Both the position numbers and the translations under genes were made by a program. 64,000 nucleotides of DNA from the NCBI RefSeq assembly GCF_022230925.1, contig NZ_JAKKFH010000004.1:62001-126000 (forward strand), written 5' to 3'. The notes beneath the pieces were generated by a model, which was given only the letters and a program-made list of their open reading frames with translations, was not told the origin of the DNA and ran no database searches. Origin of the DNA: Micromonospora alfalfae. GTDB lineage: Bacteria; Actinomycetota; Actinomycetes; Mycobacteriales; Micromonosporaceae. Positions 35,067-43,211 of this stretch are shown here, piece after piece (the stretch's first letter is position 1; each line of letters opens with the position of its first letter).

Positions 35067-35108
35067 GTTCGCGACCGCAGGGCCCGCGAGCTCACTCCTT
35101 ACGCCCAC
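35067..35108 (-). repeat. MSARSEP-family repeat, copy C (diverged)
   Basis: On the minus strand GTG 35108 reads MGVRSELAGPAVANQ, matching the family peptide pattern M-x-x-R-S-E and carrying AAGGAGTGAGC. It lies between the HTH gene and bS22 but 190 bases before the bS22 start, without an overlap junction. The frame stays open to 34707 but that long product looks spurious. Confidence 0.5.
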
Positions 35109-35148
35109 CGATGCCGGTCAGCCGCCGGCCAGAGGGCGGGCCGGTGGC

Positions 35149-35358
35149 TCAGGCGGTCTCCTGAAAGGCACCCCGGAGATATTCGTGCACCGCATGCTCG
35201 GGCACCCGGAATGACCGGCCGACCCGGACGGCGGTGAGCTCACCGCTGTGCACCAGGCGATAGACAGTCATCTTTGACACCCGCATGACCGTCGCCACTT
35301 CCGCAACGGTCAGGAACTTGACCTCCGACAGCCGTCCGTCGGACTGTGACCCGGCCAT
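35149..35358 (-). CDS. excisionase-type helix-turn-helix DNA-binding protein (69 aa)
   Basis: MerR-like/excisionase HTH fills the protein: VKFLTVAEVATVMRVSKMTVYRLVHSGELTAVRVGRSFRVPEHAVHEYL. Short single-domain proteins like this are conserved next to bS22 and near bldN in actinomycetes; from memory, the Streptomyces counterpart SCO3328 (bdtA) is a BldD target. It is likely a chromosomal regulator, not a prophage excisionase, since no integrase is near. The 212 bases upstream (35359-35570) are its promoter region; no other gene is seen. Confidence 0.88.
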   Translation of the reverse strand: MAGSQSDGRLSEVKFLTVAEVATVMRVSKMTVYRLVHSGELTAVRVGRSFRVPEHAVHEYLRGAFQETA

Positions 35359-35570
35359 GGCTCACCGACCCATCCCATGCCCGGCGCGTGCCAACCCGAC
35401 GGATGCTCCGGGCCGGGCCGGCGACGCGCGTGTTACCAGTACGGTAGCGGGGCGGTTGTGACCGGCGCGATCCCTTCCTGCAACTGATCATGCTTCGGGG
35501 GCCTGTTCACCCGATCCGTGCTCCCGGTATCCGCCAGTGCGCGTCCGTCGTCCGGTTGTTCCGGTCGTGC

Positions 35571-36755
35571 TCATTCGGTACGCAGCGCGACCACCGGGTC
35601 GAGACGGCCGGCGCGCTGCGCGGGAACCACTCCGAAGACGATGCCCACCACCGCCGAAACGCCGAAGGCGAGCGCCAACGACCACCAGGTGATCGCCGCC
35701 GGAATTGGCGACAGCGCGTCGACAAGCATTGCGGTGCCCACTCCCAGCGCCATCCCGGTGAGCCCGCCGATCGTGGTGAGCAGCACCGCCTCCAGCAGGA
35801 ACTGCACGCCGATGTCGCGGGGTCGTGCTCCGACGGCCTTGCGCAGCCCGATCTCCCGGGTCCGCTCCCGGACGCTGACCAGCATGATGTTGGAGACGCC
35901 GACGCCACCGACGAGCAGCGAGATGCCGGCGATGGCCGCCAGCACGCCGGTGAGGACACCGAGGATGTCGCCGAGCACGCCGAGGATCTGCTGCTGGGTG
36001 ACGGCGCTGAACTCGGTGTCCGGGTGGCGACGGTTCAGCTCGGCGACGATCCGTTCGCCCAGCTCGTCGATCCGCTCCCGGTCCGGTGCCTTCACCGCGA
36101 TGCCGTCGACCCGCTGGGTGCCCCAGAGTCGTTGCGCGGCGGTCACCGGCACGTGCACCTCGTCGTCCCGGTCGACGCCGAGGCTCTGCCCCAGCGGCGC
36201 GAAGACACCGATCACCCGGAACCGCACCCCGGCCAGCGCCACCTGCTGGCCGAGCGGGTCCCGGTCGGGGAAGAGCGCACGGGCGACCGAGTCACCGAGC
36301 ACCGCCACCCGTCGGCTGGTGTCCACGTCGGTGCCGGTGAGGTAGCGTCCCCGCGCCAGCGAGCGGGTGAACACCGCCGGGGTCGTCTCCAGGACGCCCT
36401 GCACGGTGGTGAAGTCGGAACGCGCGCCGGCCCGCGCTGTCGCCCCGGAGGCGACGGTGACCGCCACCCGATCGGGGTCGCCGACCACCCGGGTGACGGC
36501 GTCCACGTCCTTGAGGGTCAGCGGCGAGACGACAGGCGCGTTGCCCACCTCGATCCGGCCGGGCACGACAAGCAGCAGGTTGGAGCCGAGGCCCTCGACC
36601 TGTTGCTCGACCTTCTGCTTGGTGCCGGTGCCGATGGCCACCAGCAGCACCACCGAGGCCACCCCGATGATCACCCCGAGCATTGTCAGCGCGCTGCGCA
36701 GCCGGTTGGCCCGCAGGGCGTCCAGCGCCACCCGCCACGCCTCGGCGACCCTCAC
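35571..36755 (-). CDS. MacB-type ABC transporter permease (394 aa)
   Basis: FtsX-domain permease: the first helix is near 20-45 (ALTMLGVIIGVASVVLLVAIGTG), then the large MacB periplasmic domain (about 45-265, SNLLLVVPGRIEVG to ADFTTVQG-type strands). Three helices follow near 275-390, with LLVGGVGVSNIMLVSVRERTREIGLRKAVGARPRDI, a family hallmark. It forms a three-gene exporter with the ATPase (4-base overlap) and the adaptor. The substrate is unknown; such systems export lipoproteins, peptides or antibiotics. Confidence 0.94.
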   Translation of the reverse strand: MRVAEAWRVALDALRANRLRSALTMLGVIIGVASVVLLVAIGTGTKQKVEQQVEGLGSNLLLVVPGRIEVGNAPVVSPLTLKDVDAVTRVVGDPDRVAVTVASGATARAGARSDFTTVQGVLETTPAVFTRSLARGRYLTGTDVDTSRRVAVLGDSVARALFPDRDPLGQQVALAGVRFRVIGVFAPLGQSLGVDRDDEVHVPVTAAQRLWGTQRVDGIAVKAPDRERIDELGERIVAELNRRHPDTEFSAVTQQQILGVLGDILGVLTGVLAAIAGISLLVGGVGVSNIMLVSVRERTREIGLRKAVGARPRDIGVQFLLEAVLLTTIGGLTGMALGVGTAMLVDALSPIPAAITWWSLALAFGVSAVVGIVFGVVPAQRAGRLDPVVALRTE

Positions 36756-37654
36756 GCCGTACCCCCGTCGTGCGGAAGGCGCCCGGTGGCTCCGGCGGCG
36801 CCACCGGAGCCACCGGACGGGTGCCCCGGACCGCTTCCGGACGCGGACCGGGGCTCCGCGCTGGGAGCGGAGACCAGTGTCGCAGGTCGACCGTGATCAA
36901 CGGACGGCGGTCGATCATGGGCGGAGGACGGGTCGGCGCTGTCGGCCACGACCACCCCGTCGCGCATGGTGATCCGACGGTGGGCGCGGGCCGCCACCTC
37001 CTGGTCGTGGGTGACCATCACCAGCGCCACCCCGGACTCCGCGTTCAGTTGTTCCAACAGCTCCAGCACGGCGGCGCCGGTGACGCTGTCCAGGTTGCCG
37101 GTGGGTTCGTCGGCAAGCAGCACCGTCGGCTCGGTGACCAGGGCGCGGGCGATCGCCACCCGCTGCTGCTCACCGCCGGACATCTGGTTGGGCCGGTGGT
37201 CCAGCCGGTGCCCGAGGCCGACCCGGCCCAACATCGCCGCCGCCCGCTCCCGCCGCTGCCGCGCCGACACTCCCCGGTAGACAAGGGGCAGTGCCACGTT
37301 CTCCACCGCCGAGGTACGCGGCAGCAGGTGGAACGCCTGGAAGACGAAGCCGATGGTCTCGTTGCGCAGGGTCGCCATCTCCGGTGGGGCGAGGGCGTTG
37401 ACGTCCCGCCCGCCGATCACCAGGCGGCCACCGGTGGGCCGGTCCAGCCCACCGAGGAGGTGCATGAGGGTGGACTTGCCCGAGCCGGACGGCCCGACCA
37501 GGGCCAAGTAGTCCCCCGGCTGCACGGTGAGCGACACCCCGCGCAGCGCCGCCACCGACACCCCGTCGAGCTGGTACGTCCGGGACACGTCCACCGCCTC
37601 GATGGCCGGTACGCGCTCCCCTGCCGACCGGTCTGCGACGGCGGGTTCGGTCAC
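36752..37654 (-). CDS. MacB/LolD-type ABC transporter ATPase (300 aa)
   Basis: Walker A GPSGSGKST, Q-loop FVFQAFHLLPR, signature MSGGEQQRVAIARAL, Walker B VLLADEPTGNLDS and switch His VTHDQEVA: an intact LolD/MacB-type ATPase. After about residue 240 there is a 60-residue Pro/Ser/Gly-rich tail (GSGPGHPSGGSGGAAGA), absent in typical relatives. GTG 37654 overlaps the adaptor stop by 4 bases and the stop overlaps the permease start. Confidence 0.95.
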   Translation of the reverse strand: MTEPAVADRSAGERVPAIEAVDVSRTYQLDGVSVAALRGVSLTVQPGDYLALVGPSGSGKSTLMHLLGGLDRPTGGRLVIGGRDVNALAPPEMATLRNETIGFVFQAFHLLPRTSAVENVALPLVYRGVSARQRRERAAAMLGRVGLGHRLDHRPNQMSGGEQQRVAIARALVTEPTVLLADEPTGNLDSVTGAAVLELLEQLNAESGVALVMVTHDQEVAARAHRRITMRDGVVVADSADPSSAHDRPPSVDHGRPATLVSAPSAEPRSASGSGPGHPSGGSGGAAGATGRLPHDGGTA

Positions 37655-38997
37655 TGGACTTCCTGGCCGTCGCGGACCTGGTCGGCGCCGCGCACCACGA
37701 TCCGGTCGCCGGGTTGCACGCCGTTGAGGATCTGCACCAGGTCGGACCCCTGGACACCCACTGTCACCGAGGCCCGGCCCGCCTTGCCGTCCCGGACCAC
37801 CCAGACCGCGTCCCGGCCGTCGGCGGAGAACACCGCCGACGCGGGGACGGTCACCGCGTCGGCGGCCTCGCGTACCCGCAGGTGCACTATCGCGTTCATG
37901 CCGGGGCGGGGCGTCGGAGCAGGCTCGTCCTCGGCCAGCTTCCCGGCGCCCAGCGCCAGGCGGACCCGGTAGGTGACCCCGCCCTGCGCGGAGTTGGTGG
38001 GCAGCACGTCGACCGAGCGGACGGTGGCGTCGTAGCTGGCACCGGTGACGGCGTCCAACTCGACAGTGGCTGTCACACCGGCCTTGACGAGGAGTACGTC
38101 GGTCTCGTCCACCTCGGCGAGCAGTCCGAGCTGCCCGGTGTCCACCACTGTCAGCACCGGCGCGCCGGCGGTGACCAGCCCGCCAACCACTACCGCGTCG
38201 TCCACCCCGGCCGGCGGACCGCCCTGGCTGGGGGCCAGCGCCGACGGGTCGAGGCCCGCCCCGCCGGCCTGCTCCAACAGCCCGGCGAGACCGGCATTCG
38301 CGCCACCGCCGGCCCGGGTGCCACCGGGCTGCACCACCCCGGCGATCGGGGCACGCAGGGTCAGCGCGTCGACTGTCGCCTTCGCCAGGTCGTACGCCTG
38401 CTGGGCCTGGAGCCGCTGCGCCGCGGACAGTGCGCCGACGGCGGAACTCAACCCGTTGATCCCCCGCTGCACCGCGCGAACCGCCTGGTCGGCGCTGCGC
38501 GCGGCGGCGCTGTATTGCTGTTGAGCGGACGTCACCTGGGTCAGCAGCGCGTTCCGCAACTGCGGATCGGCGATCTTCTCGGCGGCTTTCCGCGCCGCGT
38601 CGAACGCCTCACTGGCCGCCTTGTCGGTGCCACGCCGGCTGCTGGTCAGGCTGCCTGATCCGACGCCCCGGCCGGCGCGCTTCGCGGCGGACAGCGCCTC
38701 CTTGGCCTGACGGAGACGCTGCTGCGCGCTCGGCGAGTCGACAACCGCCAGCACCTGACCGCGCTTGACCCGCTGTCCAGGCTGGACACGCAGGCTGGCC
38801 ACTGTGCCGTCGGCGGGAGCGGTGAGGGTGGCGGCGGCGCGGGCGGTCACCGTCGCGGGCGCGTCGATCACCTCGGTGACCGGGTTGCGGGCGGCCGACG
38901 CCAGCGCGAGATCGGGGCCTTCGTCGCCGCAGGAGGCGGCGGTGGTGGCGGTGAGGACGACGACGGCGGTCAGGGCGGTGAGCAGGCGGGGCCGCAT
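37651..38997 (-). CDS. HlyD/MacA-type efflux adaptor, probable lipoprotein (448 aa)
   Basis: The signal sequence ends in TTAASCGDEG, a near-lipobox. Biotinyl-lipoyl-like half (LTAPADGTVASLRVQPGQRVKRGQVLAVVDS), a long helical hairpin (about 90-215, Ala/Gln-rich), the second half-lipoyl and beta-barrel (LRAPIAGVVQPGG, LLAEVDETDVLLVKAGVTATV) and a membrane-proximal domain ending VRGADQVRDGQEVQ. In a Gram-positive it links the permease to the cell exterior. It is the first gene of the exporter operon. Confidence 0.92.
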   Translation of the reverse strand: MRPRLLTALTAVVVLTATTAASCGDEGPDLALASAARNPVTEVIDAPATVTARAAATLTAPADGTVASLRVQPGQRVKRGQVLAVVDSPSAQQRLRQAKEALSAAKRAGRGVGSGSLTSSRRGTDKAASEAFDAARKAAEKIADPQLRNALLTQVTSAQQQYSAAARSADQAVRAVQRGINGLSSAVGALSAAQRLQAQQAYDLAKATVDALTLRAPIAGVVQPGGTRAGGGANAGLAGLLEQAGGAGLDPSALAPSQGGPPAGVDDAVVVGGLVTAGAPVLTVVDTGQLGLLAEVDETDVLLVKAGVTATVELDAVTGASYDATVRSVDVLPTNSAQGGVTYRVRLALGAGKLAEDEPAPTPRPGMNAIVHLRVREAADAVTVPASAVFSADGRDAVWVVRDGKAGRASVTVGVQGSDLVQILNGVQPGDRIVVRGADQVRDGQEVQ

Positions 38998-39076
38998 GGT
39001 GCTGGCGGGCCGTGACGACTGAGGACGGCGCACCCATCGATGGTACGGCGCACCGCCGCACCGCCTCCGAGCTGCG

Positions 39077-40366
39077 TCAGCCGGCGGCGGCGCGGACGTA
39101 CGCCACGCACTCGTCGTGCAGCGTCGACCACTGCTCACCGAACGCCTTCTCGGAGGCCGCGTCGATGGTTCGGCCGTCGTGCACCACCGTCTTGAAGAAG
39201 GTGAGCAGCCGCAGCGGCCCGTACCTGTCGACGAGGTGCCGAACTGCCAGGTAGCCGATGCCGTAGCTGGCGGCGACCCGTTCGGCGGAGGCGTCGTCGG
39301 CGGGGTTGACGCCCTCCAACTTGCCGTCCCAGCCGCCCCGGACCATCTTGCGGACGTCGGCGATCCCCTCGTACCTGTCGACCGCCTGGTCGCCGGCACC
39401 GGCGAACTCGGCCAGGCCCTCGACCAACCACCAGGTGAGCTTGCCCGGGTAGCCGCGTTCCGGCAGCGACGCCGCGTGGGTCAGCTCGTGCCGCAGCAGG
39501 TCGTCGGTGCCGCTGTTGGTGAGCCCTTCGGCGTTGAGCACCACCTCGTGGTGACCGCCGCCCACTGTGACCGCGTAACCGCCGGTCCATTCCGGGCGCT
39601 CCCCGCCGTACCAGCGCTGCCACTCGGTGCGCCCGGCGTAGAAGATCCGGTACCGGTCCGGCGGTGAGCCGGTCACCGCGTACCCGTCGGCGACCTTGGC
39701 CGCGGCTTCCGCCTGCGCGAGCAGGCCGGGCAGCTTGCCGCGCAGCGCCGGGGTGGTGGCGACCATGGTCCGCGCGCCGACGGCGACCGCCAGGTCGCTG
39801 ATCTCCCACGGTCGGGTGCCGGTCTCCACCGACTTGGATTCCTCCATGGCGACCATCCGGGGCTGGTCACCGTTCTCCCGCCAGCGGGTGCCGATCAGCA
39901 CCGGGCTGGGCCGGCAGTTCGGCGTGACGAAGCAGTACTGGAAGCGCACCAGCAGCCGCCACTCGCCGGGCTTGCCGATGATCGGCACGGGCAGGCCACT
40001 CGGCTCGGCCCGCCAGCCGGTCACCTTGAGTTCGCGTAGTGCGGCGAAGCGTCTGCGCAGGTCGTTGTGGGCGACGGGATCGGCGATGGCGAGGAACCCG
40101 GCGCGGTCGCCGCCGAGGAGTGCCGCGGACTGCCTGTGGAGCTGGGCGGTGATCCGGTCGGACAACCCGCGGGCCACTGCGGTGGCCGGGTCGTCGGCCG
40201 CCGACGCGCCGACCCGACTGACTGTGGGGCGCGCGCCTGTCTCCCGGATCACTCCGACGACGAGCGCCGCCGGCAGGCCGCAGCCCAGCAGCAGGACGAC
40301 CACCACGAGCACCGTCCACAGCGGCCAGAGCCGCCGCGGTGCTGGCTGCTGCACCTCGTCAGTCAC
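39077..40366 (-). CDS. membrane-anchored MA-type metallopeptidase-like protein (429 aa)
   Basis: One N-terminal membrane helix (about 13-40, LWPLWTVLVVVVLLLGCGLPAAL), then an extracytoplasmic domain. The C-terminal half has the gluzincin motif LLRHELTHAAS (HExxH with Thr) and the downstream Glu in LVEGLAEFAG, both Zn ligands, matching peptidase MA/DUF1570-like proteins. The middle part (about 60-190) is NTF2-like (DRAGFLAIADPVAHNDLRRRFAALRELKV). The substrate is unknown. It follows a Gly/Pro-rich gap and lies upstream of the exporter operon in the same direction. Confidence 0.85.
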   Translation of the reverse strand: MTDEVQQPAPRRLWPLWTVLVVVVLLLGCGLPAALVVGVIRETGARPTVSRVGASAADDPATAVARGLSDRITAQLHRQSAALLGGDRAGFLAIADPVAHNDLRRRFAALRELKVTGWRAEPSGLPVPIIGKPGEWRLLVRFQYCFVTPNCRPSPVLIGTRWRENGDQPRMVAMEESKSVETGTRPWEISDLAVAVGARTMVATTPALRGKLPGLLAQAEAAAKVADGYAVTGSPPDRYRIFYAGRTEWQRWYGGERPEWTGGYAVTVGGGHHEVVLNAEGLTNSGTDDLLRHELTHAASLPERGYPGKLTWWLVEGLAEFAGAGDQAVDRYEGIADVRKMVRGGWDGKLEGVNPADDASAERVAASYGIGYLAVRHLVDRYGPLRLLTFFKTVVHDGRTIDAASEKAFGEQWSTLHDECVAYVRAAAG

Positions 40367-40435
40367 CCGCCGAAGGGTACGACCACTACCTGGATGCGGC
40401 GAGGCCGCCCCGGGCCGATCGGGACTGCCGCTCGC

Positions 40436-41011
40436 TCACCCGCCGGTGCGCGGCCAGGAGCGGAACGAGATGTCCATGCTCGCTACCAACTGGTGGTACG
40501 AGCGGTCGACGTCACGGGGCAGACCGAAGCCGCCTGCGGCCTCCAGGGTCACGAAGCCGTGCAGGGCGCTGCGCAGCGCGCGGGTGGCGTCCACCGCGTC
40601 GTCGCCGGTGAGCCCGTACCCGCGCAGCACGGCGAAGATGGCACCGACCGCGCGTTCGCCGGCCTCGACGTGTTCCGGGTCGGCCGGGTCGGGCACCCGC
40701 TGCGTCGCCGGGTAGCGGCCGGGGTGCCGCAGGGCGTAGTTCCGGTAGGCCTCCGCCATGGCCCGGAGCGCGTCGCCACCGGAGCGGCCGACGGCGGCGG
40801 TGGTCATCTCGGTGGCCAGCTCGGCGGTGGCCAGGGCGGCCAGCTTCTGGGCCAACGCGTCCGCCCCCCGTACGTGCTTGTAGAGGCTGGGCAGCGCCAC
40901 CCCGAGCCGGCTGGCGAGCGCGGCGAGGGTGAGCTGTTGGAAGCCGACCTCGTCGGCCAGCCGGGCCGCCTCCCGTACGACTGTCTGCTGGTTGAGGCCG
41001 ACCCTAGGCAC
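40436..41011 (-). CDS. TetR/AcrR family regulator (191 aa)
   Basis: N-terminal TetR HTH: VVREAARLADEVGFQQLTLAALASRLGVALPSLYKHVRGADALAQKLA (about 10-57). The C-terminal domain resembles TetR_C_33/WHG (ALRAMAEAYRNYALRHPGRYPA). Its start overlaps the alpha/beta hydrolase stop by 8 bases, so the two are one operon, hydrolase first. A palindrome upstream of the hydrolase is the likely operator. Confidence 0.92.
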   Translation of the reverse strand: MPRVGLNQQTVVREAARLADEVGFQQLTLAALASRLGVALPSLYKHVRGADALAQKLAALATAELATEMTTAAVGRSGGDALRAMAEAYRNYALRHPGRYPATQRVPDPADPEHVEAGERAVGAIFAVLRGYGLTGDDAVDATRALRSALHGFVTLEAAGGFGLPRDVDRSYHQLVASMDISFRSWPRTGG

Positions 41012-41804
41012 CGGCGCACACCGCCAGAAAGCCGAGCAGCTCCTCGGCGGTGCGTTGCGGCCGGTCGGCGTGCGGGTAGTGGCCGGACTCCTCGATCATC
41101 CGAGCTTCGGCGGTGCCGAAGAGCCGCCGGGCGGCCCGCGCCTCGGCTCCCGGGTCGGGGAAGTCCGGGTCCTTGGATCCCATCAGCACGAGCACCGGTT
41201 GCCGCACCTGCGGGGCGCGGGCGGTCCAGTGCGGCTCGGCCGGTGCGATCACGCCGCGTGTCGCGGCCATCCGGCCGGGCTCGCGCAGGTTGGCCACCAT
41301 CGCGCGGCGGTACGCGGCGTCGTCGGCGGGCCGGTGCACCGGGAACAGGGTGTTGTGGAACATCCCGAACAGTCGAGGGCTGTGCAGCACTGACCACATC
41401 GCCATCCGCAGCAGCGGGTTGAGCTTCGGCTGACCGACGAACGCGCCGATCTGCACGATGCCGGTGACCAGCTCGGGCGCGTCGGTGGCGGCGAAGACCA
41501 CGGCCGCCGCGGCGGACGAGCTGCCGACCAGCACCGCCGGACCGGCGTCGAGGTCGCGGACCACGGCCAGCAGGTCCGCGCCGACCTCCGCCGGGGCGTA
41601 CGTGGGCCAGCCGGCGCTGGATTCGCCGTGCCCCCGGACGTCGACCGAGGCGACCCGGTGGCCGGCTGCCACCAGCAGCGGCACGAGGTGCCGGAAGCTC
41701 GCTCTGTTCTCGCCCATGCCGTGCGCGAGGACCACCAACGGCCCTTCGCCCTGCGCCTCGTACGCGATGTGTCCGCCGTCCCGCCGCACCTGGCTAGTTG
41801 TCAT
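41004..41804 (-). CDS. alpha/beta hydrolase (266 aa)
   Basis: Oxyanion HGMGENRASFRHL, nucleophile elbow VGSSSAAAAV (G-x-S-x-A/S form), acid in MGSKDPDFPDPG and catalytic His in EESGHYPHADRP complete a Ser-Asp-His triad. The substrate is unknown. It is co-transcribed with the TetR regulator, suggesting induction by its own substrate or a xenobiotic. Confidence 0.9.
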   Translation of the reverse strand: MTTSQVRRDGGHIAYEAQGEGPLVVLAHGMGENRASFRHLVPLLVAAGHRVASVDVRGHGESSAGWPTYAPAEVGADLLAVVRDLDAGPAVLVGSSSAAAAVVFAATDAPELVTGIVQIGAFVGQPKLNPLLRMAMWSVLHSPRLFGMFHNTLFPVHRPADDAAYRRAMVANLREPGRMAATRGVIAPAEPHWTARAPQVRQPVLVLMGSKDPDFPDPGAEARAARRLFGTAEARMIEESGHYPHADRPQRTAEELLGFLAVCAGA

Positions 41805-41813
41805 AGCTCTAAA

Positions 41814-41838
41814 GCTAAGTCACTTAGCCAACGTTGGC
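41814..41838. promoter_or_regulatory. candidate TetR operator upstream of the hydrolase
   Basis: GCTAAGTCACTTAGC (41814-41828) is a 15-bp palindrome around one base, immediately joined to GCCAACGTTGGC (41827-41838), a perfect 12-bp palindrome. It starts 10 bases before the hydrolase ATG in an AT-rich patch. Confidence 0.55.
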
Positions 41839-41910
41839 AAGCCGGATACCGGAAACGGGCCGACGGTGACCCGAGGGGCCACCGGCGGCCCGTCGGCCGA
41901 ACCGGAGGAA

Positions 41911-42831
41911 CTACTTCTTGGAGATCAGGGCACGGCCGAAGAAGACCAGGTTGGCGGGGCGCTCGGCGAGCCGGCGCATCAGGTAGCCGTACCACTCGTC
42001 GCCGTACGGGACGTAGGTGCGCACCGTGTAGCCGTCGCCGGCCAACCGGGCCTGCTCCTCGGGGCGGATGCCGTAGAGCATCTGGAACTCGAAGCGCTCC
42101 GGCCCCCTGTCGAACCACCGGGCCCGGTCCTCACCGATGGCGATCATCCGCGGGTCGTGGGTGGCCAGCATCGGGTAACCGTCGCCGGACATCAGGATGT
42201 TCATGCAGCGCACGTACGACTTGTCCACCTCACGGGCCGACTGGTACGCCACCGACTCCGGCTCCTTGTAGGCGCCCTTGCACAGCCGCACCCGCGACCC
42301 GGCCGAGGAGAGCTCCCGGCAGTCCGACTCGGTCCGCCGCAGGTACGCCTGGAGCACCGCGCCGGTCGACGGGAAGTCCTTGCGCAGCCGGCTCAGCACC
42401 TCCAACGTCGAGTCGGTGGTGGTGTGGTCCTCCATGTCCAGCGTGACAGTTGTGCCCGCCGCGTCGGCCGCCGCGCAGATCGCCCGCGCGTTGTCGTACG
42501 CCAACTGCTCGTCGAACATCTGGCCGAGGGCGGAGAGCTTCACGCTCACCTCGGCGGCCGGGGTGAGCCCCGCGGCACCGAGCATCCTCAGCAGTTTCAG
42601 ATATTCGTCCCGGGTGGCGGTGGCCTGCTCGGGGCGGACGGTGTCCTCACCGAGGTGGTCGAGGGTGACCGCGAGGCCGTCGTCGACGAGCCCGCGGGTC
42701 GCGCGCAACGCGTCGTCTGTGGCAGCGCCGGCGACGAACCGGCGGACGACGTCCCGGGTGTACGGGGCAGTCGCGACGAGCCGCTCGACCTGGGATGACC
42801 GGGAGGCGGCGAGGATGACGGAACGGAGCAT
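41911..42831 (-). CDS. proline dehydrogenase (306 aa)
   Basis: FAD enzyme oxidising proline to pyrroline-5-carboxylate. It is a monofunctional short ProDH barrel: TRGLVDDGLAVTLDHLGEDT, VSVKLSALGQMFD, VTLDMEDHTTTDSTLEVL, VLQAYLRRTESDC, RVRLCKGAYKEPESVAY and EFQMLYGIRPEEQARLAGDGYTVRTYVPYG carry the conserved Lys, Asp, Tyr and double Arg region (YLMRRLAE) of the substrate site. No P5C dehydrogenase gene is adjacent. ATG 42831 is the natural start. Confidence 0.95.
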   Translation of the reverse strand: MLRSVILAASRSSQVERLVATAPYTRDVVRRFVAGAATDDALRATRGLVDDGLAVTLDHLGEDTVRPEQATATRDEYLKLLRMLGAAGLTPAAEVSVKLSALGQMFDEQLAYDNARAICAAADAAGTTVTLDMEDHTTTDSTLEVLSRLRKDFPSTGAVLQAYLRRTESDCRELSSAGSRVRLCKGAYKEPESVAYQSAREVDKSYVRCMNILMSGDGYPMLATHDPRMIAIGEDRARWFDRGPERFEFQMLYGIRPEEQARLAGDGYTVRTYVPYGDEWYGYLMRRLAERPANLVFFGRALISKK

Positions 42832-42937
42832 GAGCCGAGCGTAACGCCCCTGCCAGGGGCCTCGCCGAGGGGCGGCCGGGCCACCTCGGCATGGGGGCGG
42901 GGCGGCGGCGGTGGCGTCGATCGGCTACAACGATGCC

Positions 42938-43210
42938 GTGGACCAACGCCCCCGCCGCCGACTCCGATCGGCCTCCGTGCAGCTCGGCGCGCTCACCGCT
43001 CTCGCGCTCGCCCTTTCCGGCTGCAACATGACCTCGGACGACGACGATGACGACGACTGCGCCCTCGGGCCGGTCGGCGGCGGCGACACGGTCGCGCTGG
43101 CGATGCGGGTCACCGACCCGACGGCCGGTCGCACCGCCCCGGAGCCGACCACTGCGGCCCTGCCCGAACGCGGCGGATTCGGCACCCACCTCGCCGCCTG
43201 CGGCGGCTGA
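42938..43210 (+). CDS. short Asp-rich lipoprotein with RGGFG motif (90 aa), YgiB-like
   Basis: GTG 42938 reads MDQRPRRRLRSASVQLG, then a hydrophobic stretch and lipobox LALSGC, so the mature protein is lipid-anchored outside. After the Cys comes a run of seven Asp (SDDDDDDDCALG), then a 45-residue polar part with ALPERGGFGTHLAACGG at the end. The RGGFG motif and Gly-Gly C-terminus recall, from memory, E. coli YgiB (DUF1190), whose gene adjoins the amidoligase ygiC. Here the next gene, one base downstream, is the YgiC-type ligase. An alternative GTG lies at 42911. Confidence 0.7.
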   Translation: MDQRPRRRLRSASVQLGALTALALALSGCNMTSDDDDDDDCALGPVGGGDTVALAMRVTDPTAGRTAPEPTTAALPERGGFGTHLAACGG

Positions 43211-43211
43211 C

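Noticed and set aside
34707..35108. 133-aa open frame covering bS22 on the same strand
   Set aside because: After the MSARSEP-like start it is Arg/Ser/Pro-rich without homology pattern and overlaps the clearly real bS22 gene in another frame.
35149..35358. Excisionase-like protein as a sign of a prophage or integrative element
   Set aside because: No integrase, attachment site or phage gene is near, and this small HTH gene is normally found beside bS22 in actinomycete chromosomes.
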